From: Caenorhabditis remanei
Taxonomy: Eukaryota; Nematoda; Chromadorea; Rhabditida; Rhabditidae
DNA: 64,000 bases
Reading direction: 5' to 3'
Assembly: GCF_010183535.1 (NCBI RefSeq)
Contig: NC_071329.1
Span: 12,772,001-12,836,000, forward strand
Under the pieces are notes generated by a model. The model worked only from the letters and a program-made list of their open reading frames with translations, searched no databases and was not told the origin of the DNA. Both the position numbers and the translations under genes were made by a program. The first letter of the stretch is position 1. The number at the start of each line of letters is the position of its first letter. Below, in pieces: positions 51,888 through 63,200 of this stretch.

Positions 51888-53213
51888 ATGACCAGTGCTG
51901 TTGGTAAACGTTTGGATGAAGTGATTCACTTTGACTTTTCGAAACCGCACGATGAGAAAGTTCGTGCTAAACTCACTGTTCAGTTGTGCTCTCAATTCTT
52001 GGAGCCATTAACGGCTGAAATTGAGAAGAAAGGAGAAGAAGAGTCTGTTGATGAAGAAGAAGAAATGAAGGATGAACTCGATATTATGGGACAAATGAAC
52101 AAGTTTTTGGGGAGCCCAGAATCAGAGAAATTCGTGAGTAATTGATTCTATTTCCTTTTTCCTAACTGTCAAAATTTCCAGTTCAAACGTCGTAATCTGA
52201 AGTGCAATGCAGTTCTTCCATTCATCAGCTGCAATCCTCTTTCGGATTGGGAGAAACGTGACGTCTCTGTAGTTGCTTCATTCGGATTCCCAAATAAAGT
52301 TCCAGTTCGATTGCTGGCTCGTAGGAGGAGCAATAAGATTCTCGATATTTTCATTGATCAAATCAAACAAATGTTCCCCCAACATGAAGTCACTGATATC
52401 GAGCACAATGATGCAGCCAAGGTTCCATATCTTTTGTGCAACGTGGATAACTGCTCTGTAATTATCAGAATCTCAATCAAACCGTTTTGTGGACCACAGT
52501 ACTTGGCCAAAGATGTCGTCGAGATGTACAGAAAGTAAGTATATAAAATGAATTAGAAAATCAACTGTGCCTGTTTTCAGAAAAGACGATAGATTCATTG
52601 CTCTTGCCAACTACTTCCACAGCTTTTTGAAAGCAAAAGCTATCAAGAAAGGAGATCAGAGAAAAGCGAAATCTGTGATTCCAAAACTGTGTACTCTCAA
52701 AATGATGTTTGTCCACTTGTTCAAACATTATGGACTTCTTCCAGCAGATATAAACTCTTTGGAAGGTAATAAGACATTCTTGAAATTCAAATTCATATTC
52801 TCTTAATTTCAGGAATGATGTCATCACTCAGTGTCGAAGACAGTCAATCGATCAGTCTTGGAACTCTCTTCTTCCTTTTCCTCGACTACTATCTTGATGT
52901 GATTTCTCTCGAAGAAGATTTCCTTGAGATTTCAACAGGAGAATCGATTCAAAAGATGAGCATCGGACTAACAAATCTCAATATTCTCTCCATCAGTGAC
53001 ATCTTCGACGATCATATTCCAGGAGAAAGAGTCAACGACACTTTGATCTTCAAAAAGATTCTCAAGTAAGTGTGAACCATTTAATTCAATTACTATTTTC
53101 ATAATTTCAGAGCATCCTTCCTATGCATCGAGAAGCATCTGAACACTCGTACCGGAGATATTCTCAACGACTTACGAGTCATTCCACTTCGTCCAAAACA
53201 TATCACTTTGTAA
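51888..53213 (+). CDS. Catalytically decayed nucleotidyltransferase-fold protein
   Basis: Five exons (51888-52133, 52182-52534, 52581-52765, 52813-53065, 53111-53213) give 379 residues. An acidic segment (EEESVDEEEEMKDE) precedes the core. Where active TUTases have GS and D-x-D, this reads ASFGFPNKVPVRLLA. Where they have VP-I-K/R-F...VDIS, it reads KVPYLLCNVDNCSVIIRISI, so the third Asp is an Arg. The helical part (FIALANYFHSFLKAKAI, TLKMMFVHLFKHYGLLP) and PAP-associated signature (SLGTLFFLFLDYYLDVISLE) are well kept. The start is the ATG 3 nt after TTATTTTCAG. Fold assignment by eye; loss of catalysis is inferred. Confidence 0.78.
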
Positions 53214-53599
53214 CATAATTCTTTAAATTGACATCATTTACCCTTTTGTAATGCATCTTATTCTGAATTTTACACCACAATTTCTCATGTTTCCACTCAT
53301 TCAATGTTTTTTGATATCTTCCATCATGGAGTAATAAATATCAATCTTTTGAACTTTATCATTTTTTTCCGTATCAGAATTCAAAAAAAACTCTTTTTTT
53401 TTAAACAAATTTCTTATAAATTCAGAAGTCTCGAGCTGACACATGAAAAAAGCCCTTCTTCAGAACCAGAGTAACTACAGCTTTTTTCCATGAAAGTGGG
53501 ACAGTAGAAGAACATAAAAAATTCCCCGTTTCGTTTTCATTCATGGGAGGTTGTTCGAGCATTTGTTAGCAAAACGTAAGGAATCAAACGGGCAACGAA

Positions 53600-54106
53600 A
53601 TGGGACTGGATGATTGGAATATAGAAAAGTTGGTCGATGACACCGCTAGACGTATCGCAGAAGGAATGGTGAAAGCTATGGAAAAGGCGTGTCGTGAAAA
53701 CCCCCGATTTCGCGAACAAGTCCTACAACACGAACGGATGAGAATAGCTGAACTAAGAGAGCAAGTCAAGGATAATGTGAGTGAGCAGATACAAGAATGG
53801 GTTGCAAAGCGGGCAAAGGCAGAACAACAGAGAAAGCAGAAGCTGAAACAACGCAAACAACAACGGAAAGATCGTAAGAAGAAAACTAAGAGACATAGAC
53901 GCAGGACATGGATAATTTTCCGAGAGTTCGTTATGATATTTCACTGTCAAATAGTAGCTCTTGAACTGTTGGGGATCAAGTTTAAGAGTTACGAAGATGC
54001 TAATTTATCTCCAATCATCCTCGAAGAAACATTTGCTCCAAGCAATAAGAAAAAAAACGTTGAATTAGTGTTACGAATACAAGAAACTGGAACACGGACA
54101 AATTGA
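53600..54106 (+). CDS. Small Lys/Arg/Gln-rich coiled-coil protein, unknown function
   Basis: Single-exon frame of 168 residues. The first half is helical and charged (REQVLQHERMRIAELREQVK), running into a strongly basic stretch (QRKQKLKQRKQQRKDRKKK), then a hydrophobic segment and a short acidic/basic tail. The basic run could bind nucleic acid or act as a nuclear signal. No family is recognised. AATAAATT lies about 40 bp past the stop. The codon pattern and ATG context are compatible with a real gene, but compositional bias makes this less sure. Confidence 0.5.
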   Translation: MGLDDWNIEKLVDDTARRIAEGMVKAMEKACRENPRFREQVLQHERMRIAELREQVKDNVSEQIQEWVAKRAKAEQQRKQKLKQRKQQRKDRKKKTKRHRRRTWIIFREFVMIFHCQIVALELLGIKFKSYEDANLSPIILEETFAPSNKKKNVELVLRIQETGTRTN

Positions 54107-54222
54107 ACTCATGCATATTGGTAACAATCACGTACCCTTGCGGACGTAATAAATTATTATTATTATTATTAAAGAAGTAGCTCATTCGACAGAGAGTTTT
54201 ATTTTCTACTGTTCAGAGGGTG

Positions 54223-54344
54223 TCTGTTAGAGAATATTCTGAACTGTTAGAGAAGATTCTGAACTGTTAGAGATAACTCTGAACTGTTCGATTGGATTCT
54301 GAACTGGTAGTGTATATTCTGAACTGTTAGAGAAAATTCTGAAC
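54223..54344. repeat. 20-bp tandem repeat, about six units
   Basis: Units of consensus GAACTGTTAGAGAATATTCT follow one another at an exact 20-bp period from 54223 to 54344, with substitutions concentrated at the centre of the unit. It lies just inside the left 45-bp inverted repeat. Confidence 0.85.
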
Positions 54345-54455
54345 AACATTGGAAGTTTTATTACTGGTTTTGATTTCAATTACGAGGGGCACATTAGTAT
54401 ATTGTAGAAGTGATACTGTAAACGACCAATATTATCACAGTGAAACATTTCGAGT

Positions 54456-55058
54456 TTATTTCTGTGTCATCGAATTCGTTTTCGGGTTTTTCGCACATTC
54501 TTCTTGAACACTTCTTGAAGAAACGAAGAGCAACAATGCTCTGAATTTGACATGAAGAAATTCAAAAGACTCAATTTTGGGAGCAATGACATCTTTGAAG
54601 CTGAAAAAAACAAGTGAATTGGAAGAAAACACATGACACCTACTGGTTGCGATAATTGAACCAATTCCCTTTCCATTTTTCTCTCTTTACCGTCTCCTTC
54701 CAGAACTCGTTCATTATCAATACACTTTTATGGACAACACCATGATGTAACAGTTGTTGTAGCATGTTGATTTGAGTGGATCGGTTGATATTTTCCGATT
54801 TCGTTTCTGAAATATGGACAGTGAAGAAAAATATGGATTCTATGAGAACATACCTTTTGTAAACAGTTCTTGATATTTCGCCCAATCGATATCCCTAAAC
54901 GAGTGGTCGTAGTATTCCATTTGGATGTTGGGATCGTCAGGTTGGGAAGAAATGTAACGTGGACAGGGAAGTTGTGAACAAAAAATACAAAAAGAAGTGC
55001 GATCTATACGGGTTTCTGGAACGCGCGAATAGTACGTTAAAAATAAGACTTCCTTATT
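54456..55058 (-). CDS. Three-exon gene of unknown function between inverted repeats
   Basis: Three minus-strand exons (54854-55058, 54644-54806, 54456-54600) joined by 47-bp and 43-bp introns give 170 codons with all phases matching. The first exon has a Cys-rich patch (FCIFCSQLPCPRY) and YYDHSFRDIDWAKYQELFTK; the middle exon is helical (INMLQQLLHHGVVHKS, MNEFWKETVKREKWKG). No start codon lies at the 5' acceptor; the first internal ATG is at 54920, so either an upstream exon is missing or translation begins there. I do not recognise it. Confidence 0.5.
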
Positions 55059-55370
55059 CTGAAAAAAGAACTGCAAGAAACGTGAAGCCGATCTTTTTTC
55101 GTTTCAATTCAATTATTTTATTTTATGCACAGAACATCCAGGATTTTCAGGTGTTTAGGCGGAACAATAAATATTTTTTTTAAAAAGGTTCCATCCCTCT
55201 GAACAGTAGAAAATAAAACTCTCTATCGAATGAGCTACTTTTCTGATACAGAAAAACCGATTTTCTGAGAAATGTGTATAATTTTTTCTGCAGAAAACAT
55301 TTTTATTAAAAATGTGCTTGAGGAGACTCTGAAACTGTTCAAATTTTTATAAAAATGAATACTGGCTGAA

Positions 55371-55682
55371 ATGGCTGAAAATCTCTTTTTTTGCATTCTG
55401 ATGAATGGAACCTTTTACATTCATTTGTTGGCTATTATTGAAAAGTACAGAAGCTTTATGAGAGTTCGAGTCAAAAGTGATTATTCATTGGCTGAAAGAT
55501 TTCAGAAAAATATACGGAGCGAGATGAACTACTGTAGTTTAACAAATGAAATCAGCTATATAGATAACCACTTTGATGAACTCAATCCAAAAATAAAAAT
55601 ATTTGAACTCGCAGAGTCTCTCGTTAAAGAAAACATAGAGTTACTCATATTCTCCATATTTTTATACTTCCCCAAGTTTTAG
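55371..55682 (+). pseudogene. Fragment of an SRE chemoreceptor
   Basis: This frame carries LLAIIEKYRS and SDYSLAERFQKNIRSE, which match the fifth membrane segment and third loop of the intact SRE gene to the right (LAIIEKYNYK, REYSLAERFQISENIRV). The remaining receptor segments are missing on both sides, so it is a relic. Confidence 0.7.
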
Positions 55683-55743
55683 TGTTTCTTGAATCAAAAT
55701 GCCTAGCAGGCTGCTCCGACGTTCAAGAGACACTCTTAGTCAG

Positions 55744-57348
55744 AAATAGAATCGATTCACTGGTTTCCAAATGGTATCTACAGTACTGACTCTCAAACCT
55801 TTCCCAACTCTATCAATTTCAAGGACCATTTCAAGGATACTCTAATGGTCCAGAATGTTTTCGATGACATCAACTCAGCATCACGTGTCACAGCAGTGTC
55901 TGAATTGGCAAAAGTCTTCAAGTATGCTTTTATTTTATTCTCATGACATTCTAAATGAAAATGGAGATTTTAGAGCCGGAAGAGATGCTGCGAAAATACT
56001 TCTAGAACGACGCCGATTCCATTTATTCAAACATTTGAAAAGTATGTGTTGGCAGACGATTCAGAAGGTATACTATTAGATTCTGTATCATTCGTATCTA
56101 GTTTGATTCTTTGTTTTTTCATGTATCTCATTTCTTGGTGCCACCCCTTCTAATTAATTGCTTTGATCCTTTTGACTCCTTTTGTTTTCTGATTTTTTAA
56201 ACTTTTGAATTTCTCCAGAATTCTATCAGAATCCTAACACTTTCTCCCTTCTTTTTCAACTTCTTCCGGCTCCATTCTATTTTTCACTTCTATCCAGATT
56301 CGGTCACATTTGCTGTTATCGTGGGAACAATCACACCTCTTTCTGAGTTTGCAACCACGAACTTGTCCATTTTTAACCAAAAACCTCAATAACCAGAAAT
56401 CTGATTTTTTATTTGAATAAACGTCTCCAATTTCGCAAAATGAACATTTTGTTTATCGATGATGTCCCCTATTTGTCATCCATTCCTTTCTGGAGAGGAG
56501 AGAGCATCATGTGAATTTCAATTGGTTTGATTCCAACGAGATGAAAATCTGAAGTGATCCCAAGTATTCCAACCGATCATTTCTCAATTTTCTTTCATTT
56601 TGACATCTAGAAAACATCTAGTCAGATTTGTTGCATGATTGACAGAAATCTAAAATATTTTGTTGATTTGATAAATAAAACATATTCAAGAAGTGGATTT
56701 TGGTCAAATTCAACTAACAGAAGTAGTAGTGAGGAACTGGATTTACGTCAAAAGAAGGTGTTCTAGTCAATTTTAAGGTCTAGAGTATACTTTTTTGAAT
56801 CTGGAAAATAATAAGCTAGAGGAACTTTTGGTACAGTAAAGAAGTTAATCGATGTATTCCTTATTTTCCATTTTCGGAATATGTCTGTATTCATTCCAGT
56901 AGTTAACTGAATATTTTAAGAATTCATCCAGAAATTAATAGCTCGATTCTAGAGTTCAAACGTTGAGCATCTTTGAAAACGAGAAACTTTAGTTCGTTTT
57001 CTATTATTTCATAGAAGTCCTCTCGAAAAAATTCCCACGAGCATTCACGAGCATTCCAGTTCAAACTTGAAAACTTTTCTATTTTGATCTGAACAAACCA
57101 GAATTCGAACACAGCTGAAACGTGTGCTCTGACCCACTATTAACTCGTTAAAACATAAATTCATTTTCGTAAGCAGATCAGACTTGGAACAAAAATGAAA
57201 TCATTTAATTTCTCAACTTTCAAAATTCGTTGCATGTTTACCGCCAATTACTGTGCTCTCCTTCTCTATAATTTTCAATTTTTTTCAGAAATTGGTTCAA
57301 AATTCTTCGCCTCAAATCACTTGGATCATGAAAATTATTGACGGAGAG
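55744..57348 (+). CDS. Unrecognised spliced reading frame (partial)
   Basis: Three exon-like segments (55744-55921, 55974-56067, 57289-57348) have good acceptors and donors and join in frame. The encoded sequence includes NVFDDINSASRVTAVSELAK, AKILLERRRFHLFKHLKS and SSPQITWIMKIIDGE. No stop or start was found, and the third exon ends in a donor (GTAACC) with no clear next exon before the SRE gene. It may be part of a larger gene or a decayed one. Confidence 0.35.
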
Positions 57349-58487
57349 GTAACCATATTTTTGTTTTTCTTTGGTTTTGAGGATAATTCAGTGACAAAAA
57401 AAGTAACGTAAATAGGCAGGTGGAGAGCTCCATTTTTTCGGTTTTTTGTGCTCCAGAACAGAAAAATAGGTAACAAAAATATCCATTTTGCAAAACTTGA
57501 GATTATTCTATTAAGATTTTTTCTCCAAGACTACAGTAATCCTACAGTAACCTAATCCTTTTTCCAAAGAGTATAGATTTTCGGTGGACTAAAAGAGAAA
57601 ATATTATAAAAAATTCAATTGAAAAAAACTCTGAATTTCCAGTTGAGTTTGCCTGAATGAGTTCATTCACAGTTGCCTAATCACAATTCTGCTTAAAAAA
57701 CGATGAAATCATACATTTGATCTTCTGGTGGATGAGACTAAAAACGAAATTCAAATCTTGTAATTTGAGATTTCTTGGATTTCGGTCTCAGTTCCTTTCC
57801 GGCTATCATAATAACAGACACCCCATCCCATTCATATCATTTGACATAACCTAATTCCTTTTTCTTTACCCCCGCACTAAATATAGTCAGGCCTTTTGAT
57901 TGATTATGACTAGTTGTGGTGATTGAGTTACTCTGATTCGTCAAAACTCATTTCCCAATATGACATCCAGAATATTTGAGAACTTCAAAAAAAACAAACG
58001 TCAATGCTATGTTTAGAAGACATGATCTTTTAGATTCCACCTGCTTATCTTTGAAGTATGTTTGAGTTTTCATCTAGAACACTTTCAATCCTTACTACTA
58101 ATTGTTATTTACTCAAAGATCAGTACCCACCAACAAAAAAAAAACAATGTTAGATTTCCTTTCTTAGAAAACACTGAAAGAAAGTCTCCCTTATATTGGT
58201 AATATTTGATCACTAGGTTGGACAACCAGGCAAGTCTTTAAATAAAAAAAATGTTTGAAACTTCAGAAATTGTTCAAAACCACCCTAATGACTAGGGCAA
58301 TTTCGAATCTCTATTGTGTGAAATTTGAAAAAAAAACGAGATTTTTGTTCTTTTAGTTTTTCTCTCTCCCCATGAAGGCGTTCGTGTGATGAGTTGTTTC
58401 ATGATCACTCAACCTTACCTGTCTAGAATTTTGTGTTATTCTAACTTTCTTAAAATGAGAATCTTCCATTTTCAGAATATCACCGTC
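57349..58487. other. Non-coding region upstream of the SRE gene
   Basis: AT-rich, with poly-A runs and no supported exon. It probably contains the receptor promoter. Confidence 0.5.
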
Positions 58488-59814
58488 ATGCATTATCTAA
58501 TATACTATAGTTCAAACCAATCCAAGATAGATGACACGTGGTTTTACTACCAAGTATTGACATATTTCGAGTTCGCATGCATTTGCATCAGGTTTGTTTT
58601 TTTCAATGATTTCCTGAAGTCATCAAAATGAAGATTTACAGTTATCCACTAGTAATATTCCTTGGCTTTCAACTATTCAAACACAGAATATTCCATCAAA
58701 ATCTTCAAAATTGTGTGAGAGCAGCAGTAGTGGAGTATTTGATCCAGCTCACTTCTCGAAGTATTCAAATATTTTTGATTTTCAATTCGAAAGAAAATGG
58801 ATTGGGTATGAATTTTATTCGCGAACTTTGAGAAATGAAGAACTTCCAGCATTCTACTATGCATCTCTTGCTCGATGTACTTGTTATTTTTTCGGTAAGT
58901 CACAATTTACTACTGTATTACTAATTCGAAGCCGTTTTTCTAATATTGCGAATTATAGTTTCTTTCTCTCTTCCTGGATTTGTGATCGAACGATGTTGCG
59001 CTTCATATTTTCTCTCAGATTATGAAAAACGAAGTCGACATTATATAAGTATTTTCCTACTCTCTGTTTCTGCTGGAAGTGGTCTTTTACTATCTTATCT
59101 ATATCACCAATGTGAGTTTTTTCTCTCTTTAAAATCTCAATTATATTTTATATATTTTAGCTGAAAGTACCCTGGTTTATCACATAATTGTACTTGTTAT
59201 CAATATCATCTCATCAGTTGTTTTGGCGATAATTGAAAAGTACAATTACAAGAGACTTCACGAGAGTTCAAATTTAAGAAAGAGCAAAAGAGAATACTCG
59301 TTGGCTGAAAGATTTCAGATCTCTGAAAATATACGTGTTTGTGAGGTGAGTTGTCAATGAGATTTAATAAATATCCCAAATCTTTTTTAGCTTATGAAAA
59401 CAATCATAAACGTTGTCGCTCTTTTCAATCTCTTATCTACCGTATCTGCTGCGTTGGATAATTTTGATTTATCCCCGACATTCCTGAATGTGGCTGCAAC
59501 ATTTTTCAATTTCTGTGTACTTACGTAAGTCGACTGTTTTGAATTGTTGATATACAATGCAACCCGATTTCAGTTATGGATCACTCGTTTTCTTCCTTTT
59601 CTATTATCTAATTCCACAATTCAAAAATGAACTGAAGGCAGTGTTTATGAGAGTATGTCAGTCAATTGTTCCACAGAAATAAAGCATTTGGTTTCAGATG
59701 AGACTCGTGAATCCAGTATCCCCGTTTCCTGATATTCTCAAAGAGAAACCAATGCAAATGGCTGCGAAAGAAACCGATGAATATTTCTCACAGCTTCAAA
59801 AACAATGGCTTTAA
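58488..59814 (+). CDS. Serpentine receptor, class epsilon (SRE)
   Basis: Seven-helix chemoreceptor expected in sensory-neuron cilia, signalling through G proteins. Eight exons (58488-58591, 58642-58805, 58850-58894, 58959-59111, 59161-59345, 59391-59524, 59574-59652, 59698-59814) give 326 residues. The diagnostic SRE motif is LPGFVIERCCASYFLSDYEK; also seen are FKHRIFHQNL after helix 1, SREs' third-loop motif REYSLAERFQISENIRV, and the C-terminal LIPQFKNELKAVF. The start follows an acceptor (CCATTTTCAG) 12 nt upstream. A 44-bp intron (58806-58849) is essential: without it the frame breaks. SRE genes are clustered on chromosome II in C. elegans; I cannot give a number. Confidence 0.87.
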
Positions 59815-60248
59815 ATTATTTTACCTCGCTTCTTAAAAGTTACCCACATTTTCTTGTAAACTATGCATTTTTCATAAACTTACACTCGGGTTCCAGAAAT
59901 AAACTGTCATTATTCAATTATTTGGTTTTTTGAACTTTGTCTATCGCGATAGATCGGGAAATGCGGGAAGAGAGGGTACCTCGCTTACGAGGTCAGACTT
60001 ATATACAGATTGCTATCTTTTTAAAAGGTCACTGCTATAAAATACGATAATTTGTTGGATTCTAATCCTAAACAGTTCTTTTTCTTACCTTTTCTTCGTG
60101 AACCTGTGTTTCAGAATAACGAAATTTGAGCAGCAATTTCATTCCGCCTACGGTATTTGTTAAAGTCCGCAAGCACGTAGGCGCACTTGTGCAGACGAAA
60201 AAAGTGATTAAAATTTTGAGTAGCTTGCGGCGATATTCGAGGGGCAAG
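59815..60248. other. Intergenic region after the SRE gene
   Basis: Contains an AATAAA signal, a short palindrome TATCGCGATA near 59943 and a 6-bp hairpin (ACCTCG/CGAGGT) at 59978-59993. No gene supported. Confidence 0.45.
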
Positions 60249-60281
60249 ATGGCGTCTATCATCTATTTAGGACAAGTCAAA
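60249..60281 (+). CDS. Possible first coding exon of a gene running right
   Basis: An ATG in the context GGGCAAGATGGCG opens MASIIYLGQVK and meets a consensus donor (GTAAGTT) after 60281. The 5' side is CpG-richer than the surroundings, like a promoter and leader. No following exon was recognised in the remaining 3.7 kb. An acceptor-like TTTTGAGTAG upstream gives an alternative in-frame reading of the same exon. Confidence 0.35.
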
Positions 60282-63200
60282 GTAAGTTTTTTGTAAAAAA
60301 TCTTTTAAAAAATGTAAATAAATTCATGCTAGGAATTTATTTTCTCTCCGTACAGTTTCTGTAACTCATGTGATTTCTGTTAAAAAAATAATTTTACTTT
60401 CTCTTCGAATTCATCATTCACTGTATTTTCCTCTTCTATATTTCCTTTCTTCCTGTCACATACTGTTCTCTCTAAAAAATAAGTAAAAAGTGAGAAGTTC
60501 CTGTAATCCTTGTTTAGTAAATGATCTTCCGTTCAAACTTATCGAGTTTCGATGAAAAAGATAATTGTTTTCGACAGACGACATAAATAACTGAACTTTC
60601 GACAAACAGCTAACTCTGAGAATCCGTCGAATGCTTATCTTGGTCAACAAATGATTGACTAGAAAACTCAAAAATAGTACCATATGATGTTATGGGCTTC
60701 TTCGTTTCCGCGTTTTCGCTATCCTCGCGAAGAAGAAGAAGAATACGTTGTTTTTCACATACTTAGTTTTCTCCAAATTTGTTCATTTTATTCGGTGCTG
60801 AAAACTCACATCTCAAAAAACAACAAATCCATGTTTTGTTCACTCCTAATTTGTTTTGAGACATACACTCGCTGTAGTCGTAAGAAAAGGAAGTATGTCT
60901 GTTCGACCCATCACTCATGAATTTGTGGAAACGAGCTAGGCAGTTCGGAAGAATAACCCCCAGACATACAAAGGTCATTTGTACTTTTTAGAGCTCGTAG
61001 ATCAAATTTTTTGTACTCTTCTTGCGTTCTCTCGTATAATTCAGTCAGTATTTTTCGTTTATTTGTTCTGTCCAATGGAACCTTAACGACTTTGCATCAT
61101 AACTGTATTTTCATATTAATTCATTTTATAGCCTAGACTAGATGAGATATATCTGTAGTAAGAATAGAAAATTTTGAGAATGTTCGATATTTCTCCCAAA
61201 TTCTCTAAATCGGGTGGCTGAAGGATGAACGAAAAACTGTTCTTCGTATTGATTCATTCCGGATGCTTTTTTCTCTGACGAATGTTCATCACCAGCACGA
61301 ACGAAGTCTCTGTCTTCTCAGTTTTTGTAGTTTTTCGGTCGGGGGCAGTCGGTCGGTGTTCCTAATAATGTCTTGTGTAGTAAGTATACTCGTATGTGTT
61401 TTCCAGAAGAAGCGATTCTGAAAAGTAAAAACACGGGCCCGTAGAGCGGTGCGACGCGGTCATTTTTGTCGAAAAACAAAAATATTTATATTATTCGAGT
61501 TGTCGAAGAGAATGTTTGGGCGCACAAAAATATTTTTCATCACCGTCAACCGACTGAAAGAGGAAAACCGAAGAGTATTTGTGTCGTTAGTGTTCCACCA
61601 TCCGATTTCTGATTATGTTATTCTGTAGAATTCCGGAAACCGGCAAGATCCAGCATTCATTCGGAATTATGCGAGCTCGATGACGAAAGAACAGGCTTCA
61701 AGCTCTCGCCGCCCATTTGCACTCTTTGTTTTTACTAAAAATGTTCAAAACTTTACGAAAACTGCGTCGTTCGAGCTGAGCGTCGGCACAAAAATATAAT
61801 GTTTTGATGATGTCGACCCTAACAAAAAACAAAAATCAGTCATTTTGTTGACCACTCGTGGGGCTACCAGTCACACAGAGACACGATAAATTCGTGGTGG
61901 GTCGTGGAACGAAGCTGTTTTCGGGACGTCGAACACAAACTTGTTTCGTCTCCTCCTCTCCCACTCGGTTGTCTTCTTTTCCTTCTTCATGTTCATCGCA
62001 CCCTCCCGGCCGGCGCTCAAATGTTTTGCTATCGACCACCACCATCACCGTAGCCGACCAATTCCGTGTAAACATAAGATCTGCCTAGCTTACTTAGGTT
62101 TTTCCTAGAGTCCCGTCTCCTATTTCCGGCTTCTTCCATCTTTATTTTTCTCAAATTGCCTCTTTCTGTTCAAATGGATTCAATGTTATGAACAACTCTA
62201 GGAGAACAAACCCTAGAAAACAGTCTCAGATCCCTCAAAATATGAAAATTGTATGAATCGAAGGCAATGAGCTGCTTCAAGTGTGTACACAGAAATTCTG
62301 TCTGCCACGTCATGTGCTGACCTTTCCAAAATCAAAATATTTTGATGGTATTCTCGTGACAATCGGAATGTTTTCAGTCGTCTATATTTGTTCTCTTTTT
62401 AGGTAGTCTAATGAACTTCCTCATTTTGTTTCCGGCACCAGCATTTGAAATCCAGTTCACACTATTATTCTTCCTTTGTTTCAATTTCTCTTTTCTCATT
62501 TTCTCTCTTCTCCTCCTTCGCTTGTTTCTTCTTCCATTTCGCAATTGACACTTAGTTTTATATCCTCCTGCGAATGTTTTTTCAAAAAAATATCCGAATA
62601 TTTTCATGAGAAGGTGTGAAAGAGTCACGTAAGTTGTTCGGTTTCGAAATTTGAACTGATAAGACGGTAAAAGATAAGAAGAGGAAGGACGAGAGATCGG
62701 TTTTTGATTCGGCCAGTTTTTGGCTGAAATTGAGACGATCGAGAGGAAATAAAAGGTCAAGAAGCATAGACATGAAAAGACAGAGCCGAAAGACCAAAAA
62801 CGTCTACTGCATGAAGGCGTCTTCCTCGCACGTCGTCCTTCGCCTCGTCCACTCTCCGTACATTTCGATCTTCAGTCGTCGCCTCGGTGCGTCGATGTGT
62901 CTGCGTTTCATTCCATCTCCCAATGTTTTGTAATAAGTGGGGCCCTACGACTGGGTAGGCCTGGTCTCGTCCGTTAGGTTCACATTTCGATCTCTTGTCC
63001 TAGAAATGTACATGAAGAGCAACAAAGGCGCCACCGGGTGGTCTCTATTTCTCGCTTATCGGCCTATCGTCTATCACTGAAAGTGATGATCATCAGCCGG
63101 TTTGGAAAATTTCGTTCTCTTTTCCTTTTTTCTATCTTCAGTCACACCTTTCTCTCACAATTAGTTCTAGTTAAAACTGCTTTCATTCGATTCGTTCCTC

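Larger units (their letters stand above)
54176..55239. mobile_element. 1.06-kb segment bounded by 45-bp inverted repeats
   Basis: AGTAGCTCATTCGACAGAGA... at 54176-54220 is mirrored at 55195-55239 with one mismatch in 45. Between the copies lie a 20-bp tandem array (54223-54344) and a minus-strand spliced gene (54456-55058). It could be a fold-back or non-autonomous DNA element that carries a gene, or an inverted duplication of a flank. No target duplication was identified. Confidence 0.6.

Noticed and set aside
58711..59025. Apparent frameshift in the SRE gene
   Set aside because: A 44-bp intron at 58806-58849 restores the frame, so the gene is intact.
59978..59993. Short hairpin ACCTCG/CGAGGT as a structured RNA
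   Set aside because: Six base pairs alone, without conservation or an RNA family match, are not enough.
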